DNA from: Chitinophaga pinensis
GTDB taxonomy: Bacteria; Bacteroidota; Bacteroidia; Chitinophagales; Chitinophagaceae
Assembly: GCA_945860605.1 (NCBI GenBank)
Contig: CAMAQL010000009.1
Span: 1 to 40,806 of the forward strand
Length of the DNA stretch: 40,806 nt
Direction: 5' to 3'
The notes beneath the pieces were generated by a model. It had not been told where the DNA came from. It did no database searches and saw only the letters and a list, made by a program, of their open reading frames with translations. This document shows, in pieces, positions 9,935-18,941 of the stretch. Within the stretch, counting starts at the first letter, position 1. The number at the start of each line of letters is the position of its first letter. Made by a program: the position numbers and the translations under genes.

Positions 9935-10906
9935 ATGAAGAAAATTAAATATTTCTTTAACACCCATACTTTAAGGTTCGAAAAAATCGAAGTGCCCCTT
10001 AAAGTAAGGCTTTTACAAACAATTGGGTTTATCCTCGCATCTATTGCGGTGGGGGTTCTTTTTGTGGCTATTCTATTCCAGTACATTGATTCACCAAAGG
10101 AAAAGTTATTAAGACAACAAAATACTGCATACAAAGAGAGTTACGCCGTTTTGCAAGAAAGGATCAAGCAATTGGAGCTACAAATGGTGGAATTAGAACA
10201 AAGAGACAATGAAGTTTATCGATCTATTTTTGAAGCAGCACCTATTCCAGATAGTGCTAGGGTAAAAGAAATGTTGGTTAAAAATGAAATTAGACTGATT
10301 CAAAGTTTATCCAATACTGCCTTGACTGATAATATACGCAACCAATTGAATAATTTAAGTTTAAGGATGTCTTTTCAAGGCCAATCTTTTGCAGAAATCA
10401 CAACAATGGTTAAGAATAAAGAAAAATTATTAAGAGCTATTCCAGCCATTCAGCCGGTGAGTAATAAAAATTTGAAACGTGTTGCATCAGGATTTGGTTA
10501 TCGAATTGATCCTTTATATAAAGACTCTAGATTACATGCAGGATTAGATTTTTCTGCTCCAACTGGAACTCCAATTTATGCGACTGCGGATGGTGAGGTG
10601 CAAATAGCAGGATTCAATACGGATGGCTATGGAAATAAAGTAGTCATCAACCATGGCTATGGTTTTCAAACTTTATACGCACATATGGTTCGTGTTATAG
10701 CAAATGCAGGGCAGTCTGTAAAAAGGGGAGAAGTGATTGGATATGTTGGAAGTACAGGCAAGAGCACTGGATCGCATTTGCATTATGAAGTAATTAAGAG
10801 AGGTACTAAAGTAGACCCTGTCTACTATTTCTATAATGATTTAACACCTGCTCAATTTGATCGCTTATTAAAAGAAGCAGCAGCAAATAAACAAAGCTTA
10901 GACTAA
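9935..10906 (+). CDS. M23-family metallopeptidase (LytM domain) with N-terminal TM and coiled coil
   Basis: HAGLDFSAPTGTPIYATADGEV ... HGYGFQTLYAHM and GSHLHYEV zinc-site motifs. Confidence 0.94.
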   Translation: MKKIKYFFNTHTLRFEKIEVPLKVRLLQTIGFILASIAVGVLFVAILFQYIDSPKEKLLRQQNTAYKESYAVLQERIKQLELQMVELEQRDNEVYRSIFEAAPIPDSARVKEMLVKNEIRLIQSLSNTALTDNIRNQLNNLSLRMSFQGQSFAEITTMVKNKEKLLRAIPAIQPVSNKNLKRVASGFGYRIDPLYKDSRLHAGLDFSAPTGTPIYATADGEVQIAGFNTDGYGNKVVINHGYGFQTLYAHMVRVIANAGQSVKRGEVIGYVGSTGKSTGSHLHYEVIKRGTKVDPVYYFYNDLTPAQFDRLLKEAAANKQSLD

Positions 10907-11136
10907 TGGATCCAGAAGTAATGGCATTTTTAAATAGAATATCCAGGACCATCGGGTTTACACTGCTATGGATGGGATTGAATTCTACATTGGGCATCAT
11001 GTTAGGCTATGCCTTTGTAGCAGCAGACTGGCAATGGTATAATTATTTGTATTATTTTTTCTTATTACTTAGTTCAGCAGGGTATTTCTTTTTACTTTAT
11101 AAAATCTGGAAAGATCCAATTAAATTTCCACACTAA
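10906..11136 (+). CDS. small two-TM membrane protein
   Basis: 76 aa, two hydrophobic segments, TAATG overlap with the upstream M23 stop. Confidence 0.65.
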   Translation: MDPEVMAFLNRISRTIGFTLLWMGLNSTLGIMLGYAFVAADWQWYNYLYYFFLLLSSAGYFFLLYKIWKDPIKFPH

Positions 11137-11144
11137 ATAGTAGC

Positions 11145-11570
11145 TTAACTACTATGATCTAAAATAATCTTCCACTCCCCATTTATTTTTTTCAGTAGTA
11201 TGGTGTAATGTCCACTCACATTTCCGACTGTTCTAGTGAGCTCCCATTTTCCAATGACACTATAGTATTGTTTATCCAAAGGTTGTACGGACAATAGGGT
11301 GAATTTTAATCTACCCATATAGGCTTTATCTGGGTAATTCTTTTTATAGTTATCTAGGGTTTTATTGTATCCGTAAGTCACGCCATCCTTTCCCACAAAC
11401 ATTAAACTATCACTTTCCCAATAGCCTTGCATGAATTGCTTGACATCACCTTTATTCCAAAATTCTACTTGAGTGGCTAATAATTTTAAAATTGCTTCTT
11501 TGTCTTTAGACTGTGCAAACGCAGTTTGACTAAGCAATACAAGTAACAAAAAGAGGATTTTCTTTAGCAT
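11145..11570 (-). CDS. secreted SnoaL/DUF4440-like NTF2-fold protein
   Basis: Signal peptide MLKKILFLLLVLLSQTAFAQS followed by an NTF2-like domain (EAILKLLATQVEFWNKGDVKQFMQGYW). Confidence 0.82.
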   Translation of the reverse strand: MLKKILFLLLVLLSQTAFAQSKDKEAILKLLATQVEFWNKGDVKQFMQGYWESDSLMFVGKDGVTYGYNKTLDNYKKNYPDKAYMGRLKFTLLSVQPLDKQYYSVIGKWELTRTVGNVSGHYTILLKKINGEWKIILDHSS

Positions 11571-11633
11571 AGTTTTTATGTTTAATTAGATAAAACTTTA
11601 CTCAAAATAAGTATTTCATGTTAATTTGCAAGC

Positions 11634-12236
11634 ATGGAGTATCAATTACATTTAAAAAAAGATAAAAAATTTGCCCTCCTGTTATTGGAGGTAAATCATG
11701 TGATCAAGAAAAGGAAAAATACTCCGGTACGTTTGATGGCAAGTATCATTAGCCAGCAACTGAGCACGAAAGTGGCTGCGATTATATTTGGACGTTTTAT
11801 TGCTTTATTTGAGGGGAAAGAACCAAGTTGTGAGCAAGTCTTAGAATGCACCAACGACCAGCTTAGATCAATTGGGTTGAGTCAATCCAAAGTCAATTAT
11901 ATTCAAAATGTAGCGCAGTTTTTTTTAGAACATCAAATCACAGACAAGCAATTGTATACCATGGAGCCAGATGCCATTATTGAACTGTTAACTCAAATTA
12001 AAGGAGTGGGCAAATGGACGGTTCAAATGTTAATGTTATTTAGTCTAGGTCAAGAGGATGTTTTTGCTGTGGATGATTTAGGAATCCAACAAGCCATGAT
12101 ACGTTTGTATAAAATCAAATATGAGACCAAGAAGGAGTTGCATGCCAAGATGTTGACTATTTCAAGCAAGTATACACCCTATAGCAGTTATGCCTGTTTG
12201 CATTTATGGCAGTGGAAGGACCAAGGTGCTATTTAA
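11634..12236 (+). CDS. DNA-3-methyladenine glycosylase (AlkA-like HhH-GPD)
   Basis: HhH-GPD motif LLTQIKGVGKWTVQMLMLFSLGQEDVFAVDDLGI with catalytic Asp; IISQQLSTKVA. Confidence 0.9.
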   Translation: MEYQLHLKKDKKFALLLLEVNHVIKKRKNTPVRLMASIISQQLSTKVAAIIFGRFIALFEGKEPSCEQVLECTNDQLRSIGLSQSKVNYIQNVAQFFLEHQITDKQLYTMEPDAIIELLTQIKGVGKWTVQMLMLFSLGQEDVFAVDDLGIQQAMIRLYKIKYETKKELHAKMLTISSKYTPYSSYACLHLWQWKDQGAI

Positions 12237-12972
12237 ACAATGGATGTTTGATGTCATGGTAAAATGCAAATTGCCATCCATCTTCTTGTCCTTGTTCCCA
12301 CCATTTTTGTCTCCATTCCATGGCCAATTTCCCATCCATATCATACTTGGCAACAAACTTTGATTTGAGTTGTTGTAATTGAGGTGCCACATCTGCACCA
12401 AAGAAAAATATTTCATCATTTTCTTTGATCCATGCCACTTGATGATAAGGACAATGGCCACCTGTTAGTAAATAATGAATGCTATCATCAATGATACCTT
12501 GGTCATCTCCTAGCCAAACTACTTTAGAAAAATCCGATAAAAATTTAAATTGTTCTTTGATATAAGAGGCTGTTGGATTATTCATTGCCAAATCAAATTC
12601 TCTCTTTTGTACATAGTAAGTGGCGTAGGGGAAACTTACATAACGTTCTTTAGATATTGCGTCAATATAACTCATCCCTCCAGCGTGGTCTTTGTGTAAG
12701 TGACTCATGAACACCTTGGTCACAGAGCTTGGATTGATTCCAATCGCCATTAAATTTTCATGAATTTGTAAGACACCTTGTTGATTCATGTATCCTAATC
12801 CAGTATCCAATAAAATGATATCCTTTTCGGTAACAACTACAAATGGCTGAATCTCCACAAGAATGCTTCCTCTAGGACGATCTTGGATTTGCTCTCTTTG
12901 AGTGTCAAATGGAATAAATACTTTAGTTTGATCAATGCTAAAACTGCCTTCTGATAATGGATAAATACGCAT
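12229..12972 (-). CDS. MBL-fold metallohydrolase (start revised from 12987 to the ATG at 12972)
   Basis: HLHKDHAGG zinc-binding motif; the in-frame TTG extension overlaps a TATTTTTG -7 element, so the ATG (MRIYPLSEG...) is preferred. Confidence 0.88.
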   Translation of the reverse strand: MRIYPLSEGSFSIDQTKVFIPFDTQREQIQDRPRGSILVEIQPFVVVTEKDIILLDTGLGYMNQQGVLQIHENLMAIGINPSSVTKVFMSHLHKDHAGGMSYIDAISKERYVSFPYATYYVQKREFDLAMNNPTASYIKEQFKFLSDFSKVVWLGDDQGIIDDSIHYLLTGGHCPYHQVAWIKENDEIFFFGADVAPQLQQLKSKFVAKYDMDGKLAMEWRQKWWEQGQEDGWQFAFYHDIKHPLFK

Positions 12973-12976
12973 ACTG

Positions 12977-12984
12977 CAAAAATA
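12977..12984 (-). promoter_or_regulatory. candidate -7 element TATTTTTG directly upstream of the MBL-fold gene
   Basis: Exact TAnnTTTG on the minus strand, 4 nt before ATG; lies just after the rodA stop. Confidence 0.4.
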
Positions 12985-12987
12985 CAA

Positions 12988-14337
12988 TTATCGAAGTACC
13001 ATTTGCCTATCTGCATCTAATCTTAATAAAATAAATACTAAAGCTGTAAATGTAAGTAAGGAGGAGCCACCATAACTAATCAAAGGCAATGGGATACCGA
13101 CTACTGGAAATAATCCAATGGTCATACTGATATTGACTGCAATATGAAAAAAGAAAATTCCTACAACACTATAGGCATAGACTCTAGAAAAAGTACTTCT
13201 TTGTCGTTCTGCGATACGAATTAATCTAAATAAGAAAAATAAGTATAAGCCTAAAAATGTGAATGTGCCTACAAATCCAAATGCTTCGCCAATGGATGTG
13301 AATATAAAATCTGTATTTTGCTCAGGTACGTATTTACCTCTTGTTTGTGTTCCTTTTAGAAAACCTCTTCCCCAGAATCCACCAGAACCTATAGCGATTT
13401 TACTTTGCTTCACATTATAGTCATCTGGCTTTCTGCTTTTTTTCCCACTTTCAACTAAACTAGCTGCCGCTTTTTTATTCAAACCACAATCATACTCTTT
13501 TCCAACCATGCTGTAAATACGTGTTGTTTGATAACATTCTAAAACATCATTAAAGATATAAGGGACTGCAAAACGAACAGTACTAATTGAAACCATCCAA
13601 ATAATTAATATAATTAAAATGCCTTGTTTATTGCGTTTAAAACGCTTACCTAAATACAATAATAGAAGGCCTGCAATGACCGATAAAATGATCGCTAAAA
13701 GGGTAGGCTCTAACAATAAGGTTGCAATGATGAGTATTGAAAAAGACAATAAAATAACGAGTATCATAGGTGGTAAACCCTCTCTATACATGGCAAATAT
13801 AAAAGCACTGTAAACTAAAGCCAATCCTAATTCATGTTGTCCAATAGACAATATAGCTGGTAAGGCAATCATCACTCCAGCAATTAAATGAGATCGAATT
13901 TTTGTAAAATCGGTTTCAGGCTTTGAAATAAATTTGGCCAATGCAAGGGCAGTAAAAACTTTACACAATTCAGCAGGTTGTAAATTAAATCCACCTGCAA
14001 TGGGTATCCAACTTTTTGATCCATTAATTTCTTTTCCAATTAAAAAGGTGGCCAACATCAAAAGGAGACCACTAGCAAAAAGGATATTAGCCAAGGCAGT
14101 AAAAACCTTGCTGTCTGTCAATAAAATAAATATTCCAACAAAGGAACAAAAAATTAAAAAAAAGAATTGTTTACTATAGCTTGTTTTACCACTTATGAAA
14201 CTTGTTGCCCAATTGGTATTAGGATTGTACTCTACCATGAAAATCGCAAGGATCCCAATACATGCCATCATTAAGTATAAAACGATTACAGCAAGGTCCG
14301 TGCCTTTAGAAAAATTATTATCGTAGTTAGAGGCCAT
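12988..14337 (-). CDS. rodA: rod shape-determining protein RodA (SEDS family)
   Basis: SEDS signatures: GSKSWIPIAGGFNLQPAELCKVF, GRGFLKGTQTRGKYVPEQNTDFIFTSIGEAFGF, GIPLPLISYGGSSLL; lies in an mre cluster. Confidence 0.96.
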   Translation of the reverse strand: MASNYDNNFSKGTDLAVIVLYLMMACIGILAIFMVEYNPNTNWATSFISGKTSYSKQFFFLIFCSFVGIFILLTDSKVFTALANILFASGLLLMLATFLIGKEINGSKSWIPIAGGFNLQPAELCKVFTALALAKFISKPETDFTKIRSHLIAGVMIALPAILSIGQHELGLALVYSAFIFAMYREGLPPMILVILLSFSILIIATLLLEPTLLAIILSVIAGLLLLYLGKRFKRNKQGILIILIIWMVSISTVRFAVPYIFNDVLECYQTTRIYSMVGKEYDCGLNKKAAASLVESGKKSRKPDDYNVKQSKIAIGSGGFWGRGFLKGTQTRGKYVPEQNTDFIFTSIGEAFGFVGTFTFLGLYLFFLFRLIRIAERQRSTFSRVYAYSVVGIFFFHIAVNISMTIGLFPVVGIPLPLISYGGSSLLTFTALVFILLRLDADRQMVLR

Positions 14338-14340
14338 AGT

Positions 14341-16419
14341 TTATGGATTGAGCTTTTTCTTTTTATCGGCATTTGGAAGCAAGCTATCCTTGTTTGTTTT
14401 ATCTGTATTTGGCAATGGGGTAGGTGGATTGGTATCTGTTGTTTTTGTTTTCACCACACCTTCTGCTAACATCTCCATATCCCAAACGTCTGATAATTCA
14501 TCGTTATTGTACTCGATAGGGGTGATATAAGCAGACTTATTATTTCGAACATACCAGTTTTTAATGGCTTCTGGCATTAAGTCAACTTGAGCTAGGTTAT
14601 CTGCTTTCAATTGACTTTCTTTAGTCAGGGTATCATTTAAATATTGTTCCATTAATAATCCACCAATTGGTCCTGCCCAAGTAGATCCATATCCTGCATT
14701 TTCTACAATCACTGCAACCGCAATTTGTGGATTATCTTTTGGTGCAAAGCAAACAAATAAGGAGTGGTTTTTCCCGTGTGGATTTTGTGCTGTTCCAGTT
14801 TTAGCACAGTATTCATGACCAGGTACTTTAATGACAGCAGCAGTGCCGAATACAGTCACATCATGCATACCTTCCTTTATGACATCAAAATATTCTTTTG
14901 GAATTTTTGTTATTTTTTGTTTAGTTCTAAATGGGGCTAATTGCGCGGCTTCTTCTTTGGTCTCGGATTCAATACTATCTACAAAATGGGGGGTATAAAA
15001 ATAACCTTCATTGGCAATAAATGCCATTGAGTTGGCTAGTTGCAGCGGTGTTGCTGTCATTCTATCTTGACCAATTCCTAGGGTTAACATATAACAGCTA
15101 TTCCAATACTTTGGATTGCCAAAGTCTTTATTGTATTGCGATGTGTCTGGAATATTCGCTTTGTTTTCGCTAGGTAAGTCCACCCCCAGCTTCCGTCCAA
15201 ATCCAAAAGCATTCATGTATTCTTTCCACTTAACATATCCTGCTTTTGCAGAACTGTATTTTGGATTGTCAATAGCCATTCTAAATACTTGTAAAAAATA
15301 AGAGTTACAAGAATACGCTAATGCCAATTGAAGATTAGCTGCGTGACCAGCATTATGGTGTTCACATTTTCTTGGGTCACCACAAGCGCCATAAGATCCA
15401 AAGCAATTATATCCGTAATTCGGTGTAATCAAACCCTCGTCTAATGCAATCAACGCGCCTAATGGTTTAAATGTGGAACCCGGAGGATACTGTCCTTTAA
15501 TGGCACGATTGTATAAAGGTCTAGCCGTATCTAATAGTAACCTGCCAATTGTTTTTCTTCTTTTACTACCCGTTAATAAATTTGGATTGTAGCCTGGACT
15601 AGCAGCCATGGCAATCACACCGCCCGTTTTAGGGTTGATTGCAACGGCGCTTCCAATTTTATTTTGCAATAATTTTTCTGCAAGTTGTTGCACTTGTACA
15701 TCTACACTTGTGTATAAATTTTTACCTGCAACAGCGACGGTATCAAATTCTCCTTTCTCATAAGGCCCTTGAATCTTTCCTTTATTGTCTCTTAAAAAAC
15801 GCTTAACGCCTCTTTGGCCCATCAACACAGGTTCATAATTTTTTTCTAATCCGATCATGCCTGCATAATCGCCCATCTCATAGCCTTCTGATTCATGCTC
15901 CTTTAAAAATTTTACATCTACCTCTGCCACATAGCCCAACACCAATGCCGCAGTGTTGTATGGATAACTTCGTATAGAACGTTCTGATAAAGAAAAACCT
16001 GGGAATCGATATAAGTTTTCGGTTAATTGAGCATAAATTTCGGGGGTTAAAAAAGGCTCAAAAATACCAGCTTTTACCCTCGTATTTTTAATAATCGCTT
16101 CCACAATTCTTTTGCTGTATTCTGCTTGATCAATCTTTAGTATGTCGCATAAGGCTGCTGTATCTACCCCTTTAGCCTCGTTAGGAATCACCACTAAGTC
16201 ATAACTAATGGCGTTTTCTAAAAGCGCTCTCTTTTTTCGATCATAAATGATGCCACGATCTGGGTAAATGATTTTTCTAAAAATGGCGTTATTGGCTGCA
16301 GCCAATTTGTATTTATTAGAAACAACTTGAAGACTCACTAATTGTCCTACAATCAGAAAAAAAACAGTACCAATAATAATTTGAATAATTCCACCTCTAT
16401 TCTGATTGTATACTGACAT
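14341..16419 (-). CDS. mrdA: penicillin-binding protein 2
   Basis: Transpeptidase motifs STFK (PPGSTFKP), SCN (AYSCNSY), KTG (CAKTGTAQN). Confidence 0.96.
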   Translation of the reverse strand: MSVYNQNRGGIIQIIIGTVFFLIVGQLVSLQVVSNKYKLAAANNAIFRKIIYPDRGIIYDRKKRALLENAISYDLVVIPNEAKGVDTAALCDILKIDQAEYSKRIVEAIIKNTRVKAGIFEPFLTPEIYAQLTENLYRFPGFSLSERSIRSYPYNTAALVLGYVAEVDVKFLKEHESEGYEMGDYAGMIGLEKNYEPVLMGQRGVKRFLRDNKGKIQGPYEKGEFDTVAVAGKNLYTSVDVQVQQLAEKLLQNKIGSAVAINPKTGGVIAMAASPGYNPNLLTGSKRRKTIGRLLLDTARPLYNRAIKGQYPPGSTFKPLGALIALDEGLITPNYGYNCFGSYGACGDPRKCEHHNAGHAANLQLALAYSCNSYFLQVFRMAIDNPKYSSAKAGYVKWKEYMNAFGFGRKLGVDLPSENKANIPDTSQYNKDFGNPKYWNSCYMLTLGIGQDRMTATPLQLANSMAFIANEGYFYTPHFVDSIESETKEEAAQLAPFRTKQKITKIPKEYFDVIKEGMHDVTVFGTAAVIKVPGHEYCAKTGTAQNPHGKNHSLFVCFAPKDNPQIAVAVIVENAGYGSTWAGPIGGLLMEQYLNDTLTKESQLKADNLAQVDLMPEAIKNWYVRNNKSAYITPIEYNNDELSDVWDMEMLAEGVVKTKTTDTNPPTPLPNTDKTNKDSLLPNADKKKKLNP

Positions 16420-16422
16420 GTA

Positions 16423-16944
16423 TTATCTTTTTAGCTTCTTTCTGTTCAGTAAAAGTTCTGCTAGTAATATTAGTAGCATACTCATTATACTTGTGAAAAA
16501 TACTTTTCCAATGAAATATCCAAAGTCACCAAATTGCAACCACTCCAATAAAACTAAATAAAAGTGGTGTATAAACGTAATTGAAAAAATGTAAATCATA
16601 AATGGCCCCCATCCCATGGTACCAATACTTGGCTCCTTGGATAATTCCTCCGATACTTCTTGGGCTAATAGAATATTTAAAATAGTTGGTCTAAGGTATC
16701 CAATTAAAGAAGCTGCTGCAACATGAAGACCTGGGGTATTTGTAAACATGTCTAAACTATACCCAATAGCAAAACCTAATAAAGTAGTAGCTATTCTGCT
16801 TGTTCCAAATGGCAACCAAAGGATAAAAATAAAGTACAAATAGGGTGTAATAAATTGATGGATGGGCGGGATTTCATTCAAAATGATAATCTGTATCAAC
16901 AAGAGTAGTATAAACCTTACACTATTTTTTAAAATATTATTCAT
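16423..16944 (-). CDS. mreD: rod shape-determining protein MreD
   Basis: Small multi-TM protein between mreC and mrdA; ATG at 16944 overlaps the mreC stop (ATGAATAA), preferred over the 16965 extension. Confidence 0.88.
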   Translation of the reverse strand: MNNILKNSVRFILLLLIQIIILNEIPPIHQFITPYLYFIFILWLPFGTSRIATTLLGFAIGYSLDMFTNTPGLHVAAASLIGYLRPTILNILLAQEVSEELSKEPSIGTMGWGPFMIYIFSITFIHHFYLVLLEWLQFGDFGYFIGKVFFTSIMSMLLILLAELLLNRKKLKR

Positions 16945-17791
16945 TGCCTTCCCCCTTTTGCTCAATATCGGCTTGAGCTTCCATTCTTTTATTTTGAACT
17001 AGGTATACAAATTCTAAATTATAAAAATTGGTAGCAGATTTAATATTCAAAGTCAAGAAATTACTAGATGGGTCTTTTGTGATACTTGTTACCTTGCCAA
17101 TCATCAACTGTGCAGGGAAGCTAGAAGAGTAGGGGCTTGTCAATACAGTGTCGCCTATTTTAGGAGAAGCACTTTTTGAAATATTTTTCAACAATAAAAT
17201 ATCAGGGCTCTTTCCATCCCATTCTATACTACCAGCAATTCGATCTCTTTTTAACATGGCACTTACTTTACTATTGCGGTGCAATAAGCTCATGATTTTA
17301 CTATAATGCTCATTCACTTCTACCACCACACCTACAATCGATCCATCAGGACTGATCACTGCCATGTCTTTCTTGACACCTTGTAAAGCGCCACGCTCAA
17401 TGGTGATATAATTTTTTTGCAGGGTAAAACTGTTACCTACCACTTTAGCAGGGTAGTAAAAGAATTTTCTAATTTTCTCTAAACTGTCTTTTCTTAAAAT
17501 CAAGGTACCAGATTTTATGCTGGTATCATAAGCCACAAAATTTTGTGCTAATTCGTTTCTTAGTGCTACATTTTCTGCCACTAATTTTGCATTGGTTGCT
17601 TTTAAATTAAAAAAGTACGCCCACTCATTGTATTTAGAATTCACAGTTCCAGCAACAGCATTGTTCCAATTGCCAAAAAATGTTTGGTGTGATTTACTAT
17701 ATGAAGACAACATTACTAATGATACAATTTGAAGTATCAGGAAACTAAAGAAAGTAAAATTTTGTCGTATGAACCCAATGATATTCTTCAT
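16937..17791 (-). CDS. mreC: rod shape-determining protein MreC
   Basis: N-terminal TM, coiled coil, MreC core (ITIERGALQGVKKDMAVISPDGSIVGVV ... SPYSSSFPAQLMIGKV); downstream of mreB. Confidence 0.95.
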   Translation of the reverse strand: MKNIIGFIRQNFTFFSFLILQIVSLVMLSSYSKSHQTFFGNWNNAVAGTVNSKYNEWAYFFNLKATNAKLVAENVALRNELAQNFVAYDTSIKSGTLILRKDSLEKIRKFFYYPAKVVGNSFTLQKNYITIERGALQGVKKDMAVISPDGSIVGVVVEVNEHYSKIMSLLHRNSKVSAMLKRDRIAGSIEWDGKSPDILLLKNISKSASPKIGDTVLTSPYSSSFPAQLMIGKVTSITKDPSSNFLTLNIKSATNFYNLEFVYLVQNKRMEAQADIEQKGEGNE

Positions 17792-17797
17792 TTGGTA

Positions 17798-18823
17798 TTA
17801 TCTCATAATAAATGGAAAACGTTGGTAGTTTTTCAATGCAATGCCTGTCCCACGCACCACACTCTTCAATGGATCGTCCGCTACATGAACAGGTAATTTA
17901 ATTTTTGCACTTAGTCTTTTATCCAAACCTCTTAAAAGTGATCCACCACCTGTAATGTATAATCCTCTACGATAGATGTCTGCAGCTAGTTCTGGAGGTG
18001 TTGTCTCTAAAGCTTTTAAGATGGCTTCTTCGATTTTGAAAATACTTTTATCTAATGCTTCCGCTACTTCTTGGTAAGAAACCATAATTTGTTTTGGAAT
18101 ACCTGTTACCAAGTCTCTTCCATTGACTGGCATATCTTCTGGCGGGTTATCTAAATCTTTCAATGCAGCGCCAACATGTATTTTGATTTGTTCTGCAGTA
18201 CGCTCTCCAATTAATAAACTATGATAACGTCTTAATGCTTCCATGATATCTGCTGTAAATTCATCACCAGCGACACGAATACTTTGATCACAAACAATAC
18301 CTGCTAATGCGATTACTGTAATACCTGTTGTACCACCTCCGATATCAATAATCATATTACCTACTGGTTCTTCTACATCAATACCAATACCTAATGCAGC
18401 AGCCATCGGTTCGTGAATCATATATACTTCTTTTGCGCCTGCTTGTTCAGCACTATCACGCACCGCTCTTTTTTCTACTTCAGTAATTGAAGATGGAATA
18501 CAAATAACCATTCTCCAACTTGGAGGGAACAATGGTTTTTTTGGATAAATCATTTTCATCAACTCACGAATCATTAATTCTGCCGCGTTAAAGTCAGCGA
18601 TTACGCCATCTTTTAATGGACGAACAGTTTTTATACTTTCGTGTGTTTTTTCATGCATCAACAATGCCTTTTTCCCAACACCTAAAACTTCTTTCATATT
18701 ATTCCTGTTCAAGGCAATAATAGAAGGCTCGTTGACTACCACTTCGTCATTGTGGATGATCAAAGTATTTGCGGTGCCCAAGTCCATTGCAATCTCTTGG
18801 GTGAAAAAGTTAAATAAGCCCAT
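17798..18823 (-). CDS. mreB: rod shape-determining protein MreB
   Basis: Actin-fold motifs DLGTANTLI, NEPSIIALN, HEPMAAALGIG, MIIDIGGGTTGITVIAL. Confidence 0.98.
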   Translation of the reverse strand: MGLFNFFTQEIAMDLGTANTLIIHNDEVVVNEPSIIALNRNNMKEVLGVGKKALLMHEKTHESIKTVRPLKDGVIADFNAAELMIRELMKMIYPKKPLFPPSWRMVICIPSSITEVEKRAVRDSAEQAGAKEVYMIHEPMAAALGIGIDVEEPVGNMIIDIGGGTTGITVIALAGIVCDQSIRVAGDEFTADIMEALRRYHSLLIGERTAEQIKIHVGAALKDLDNPPEDMPVNGRDLVTGIPKQIMVSYQEVAEALDKSIFKIEEAILKALETTPPELAADIYRRGLYITGGGSLLRGLDKRLSAKIKLPVHVADDPLKSVVRGTGIALKNYQRFPFIMR

Positions 18824-18857
18824 ATTCGTTCAGTATTTTACGTTCATTGGAATGATG

Positions 18858-18888
18858 CAAAAATCATCTAAAATCCTTGAACTACAAA
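18858..18888 (-). promoter_or_regulatory. candidate promoter of the mre operon (TTTG-N19-GATTTTTG)
   Basis: Minus-strand TTTG (18888-18885), 19-nt spacer, GATTTTTG (18865-18858), one mismatch to TAnnTTTG. Confidence 0.45.
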
Positions 18889-18941
18889 GCTTTTTAAAAA
18901 AATGAACAAGAATAATTATCAACAAGGATGATGAACAAAAT

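Noticed and set aside
18824-18941. Intergenic region upstream of mreB considered for a structured ncRNA or riboswitch
   Set aside because: Only a promoter-like TTTG-N19-GATTTTTG could be supported; no convincing conserved stem structure by eye.
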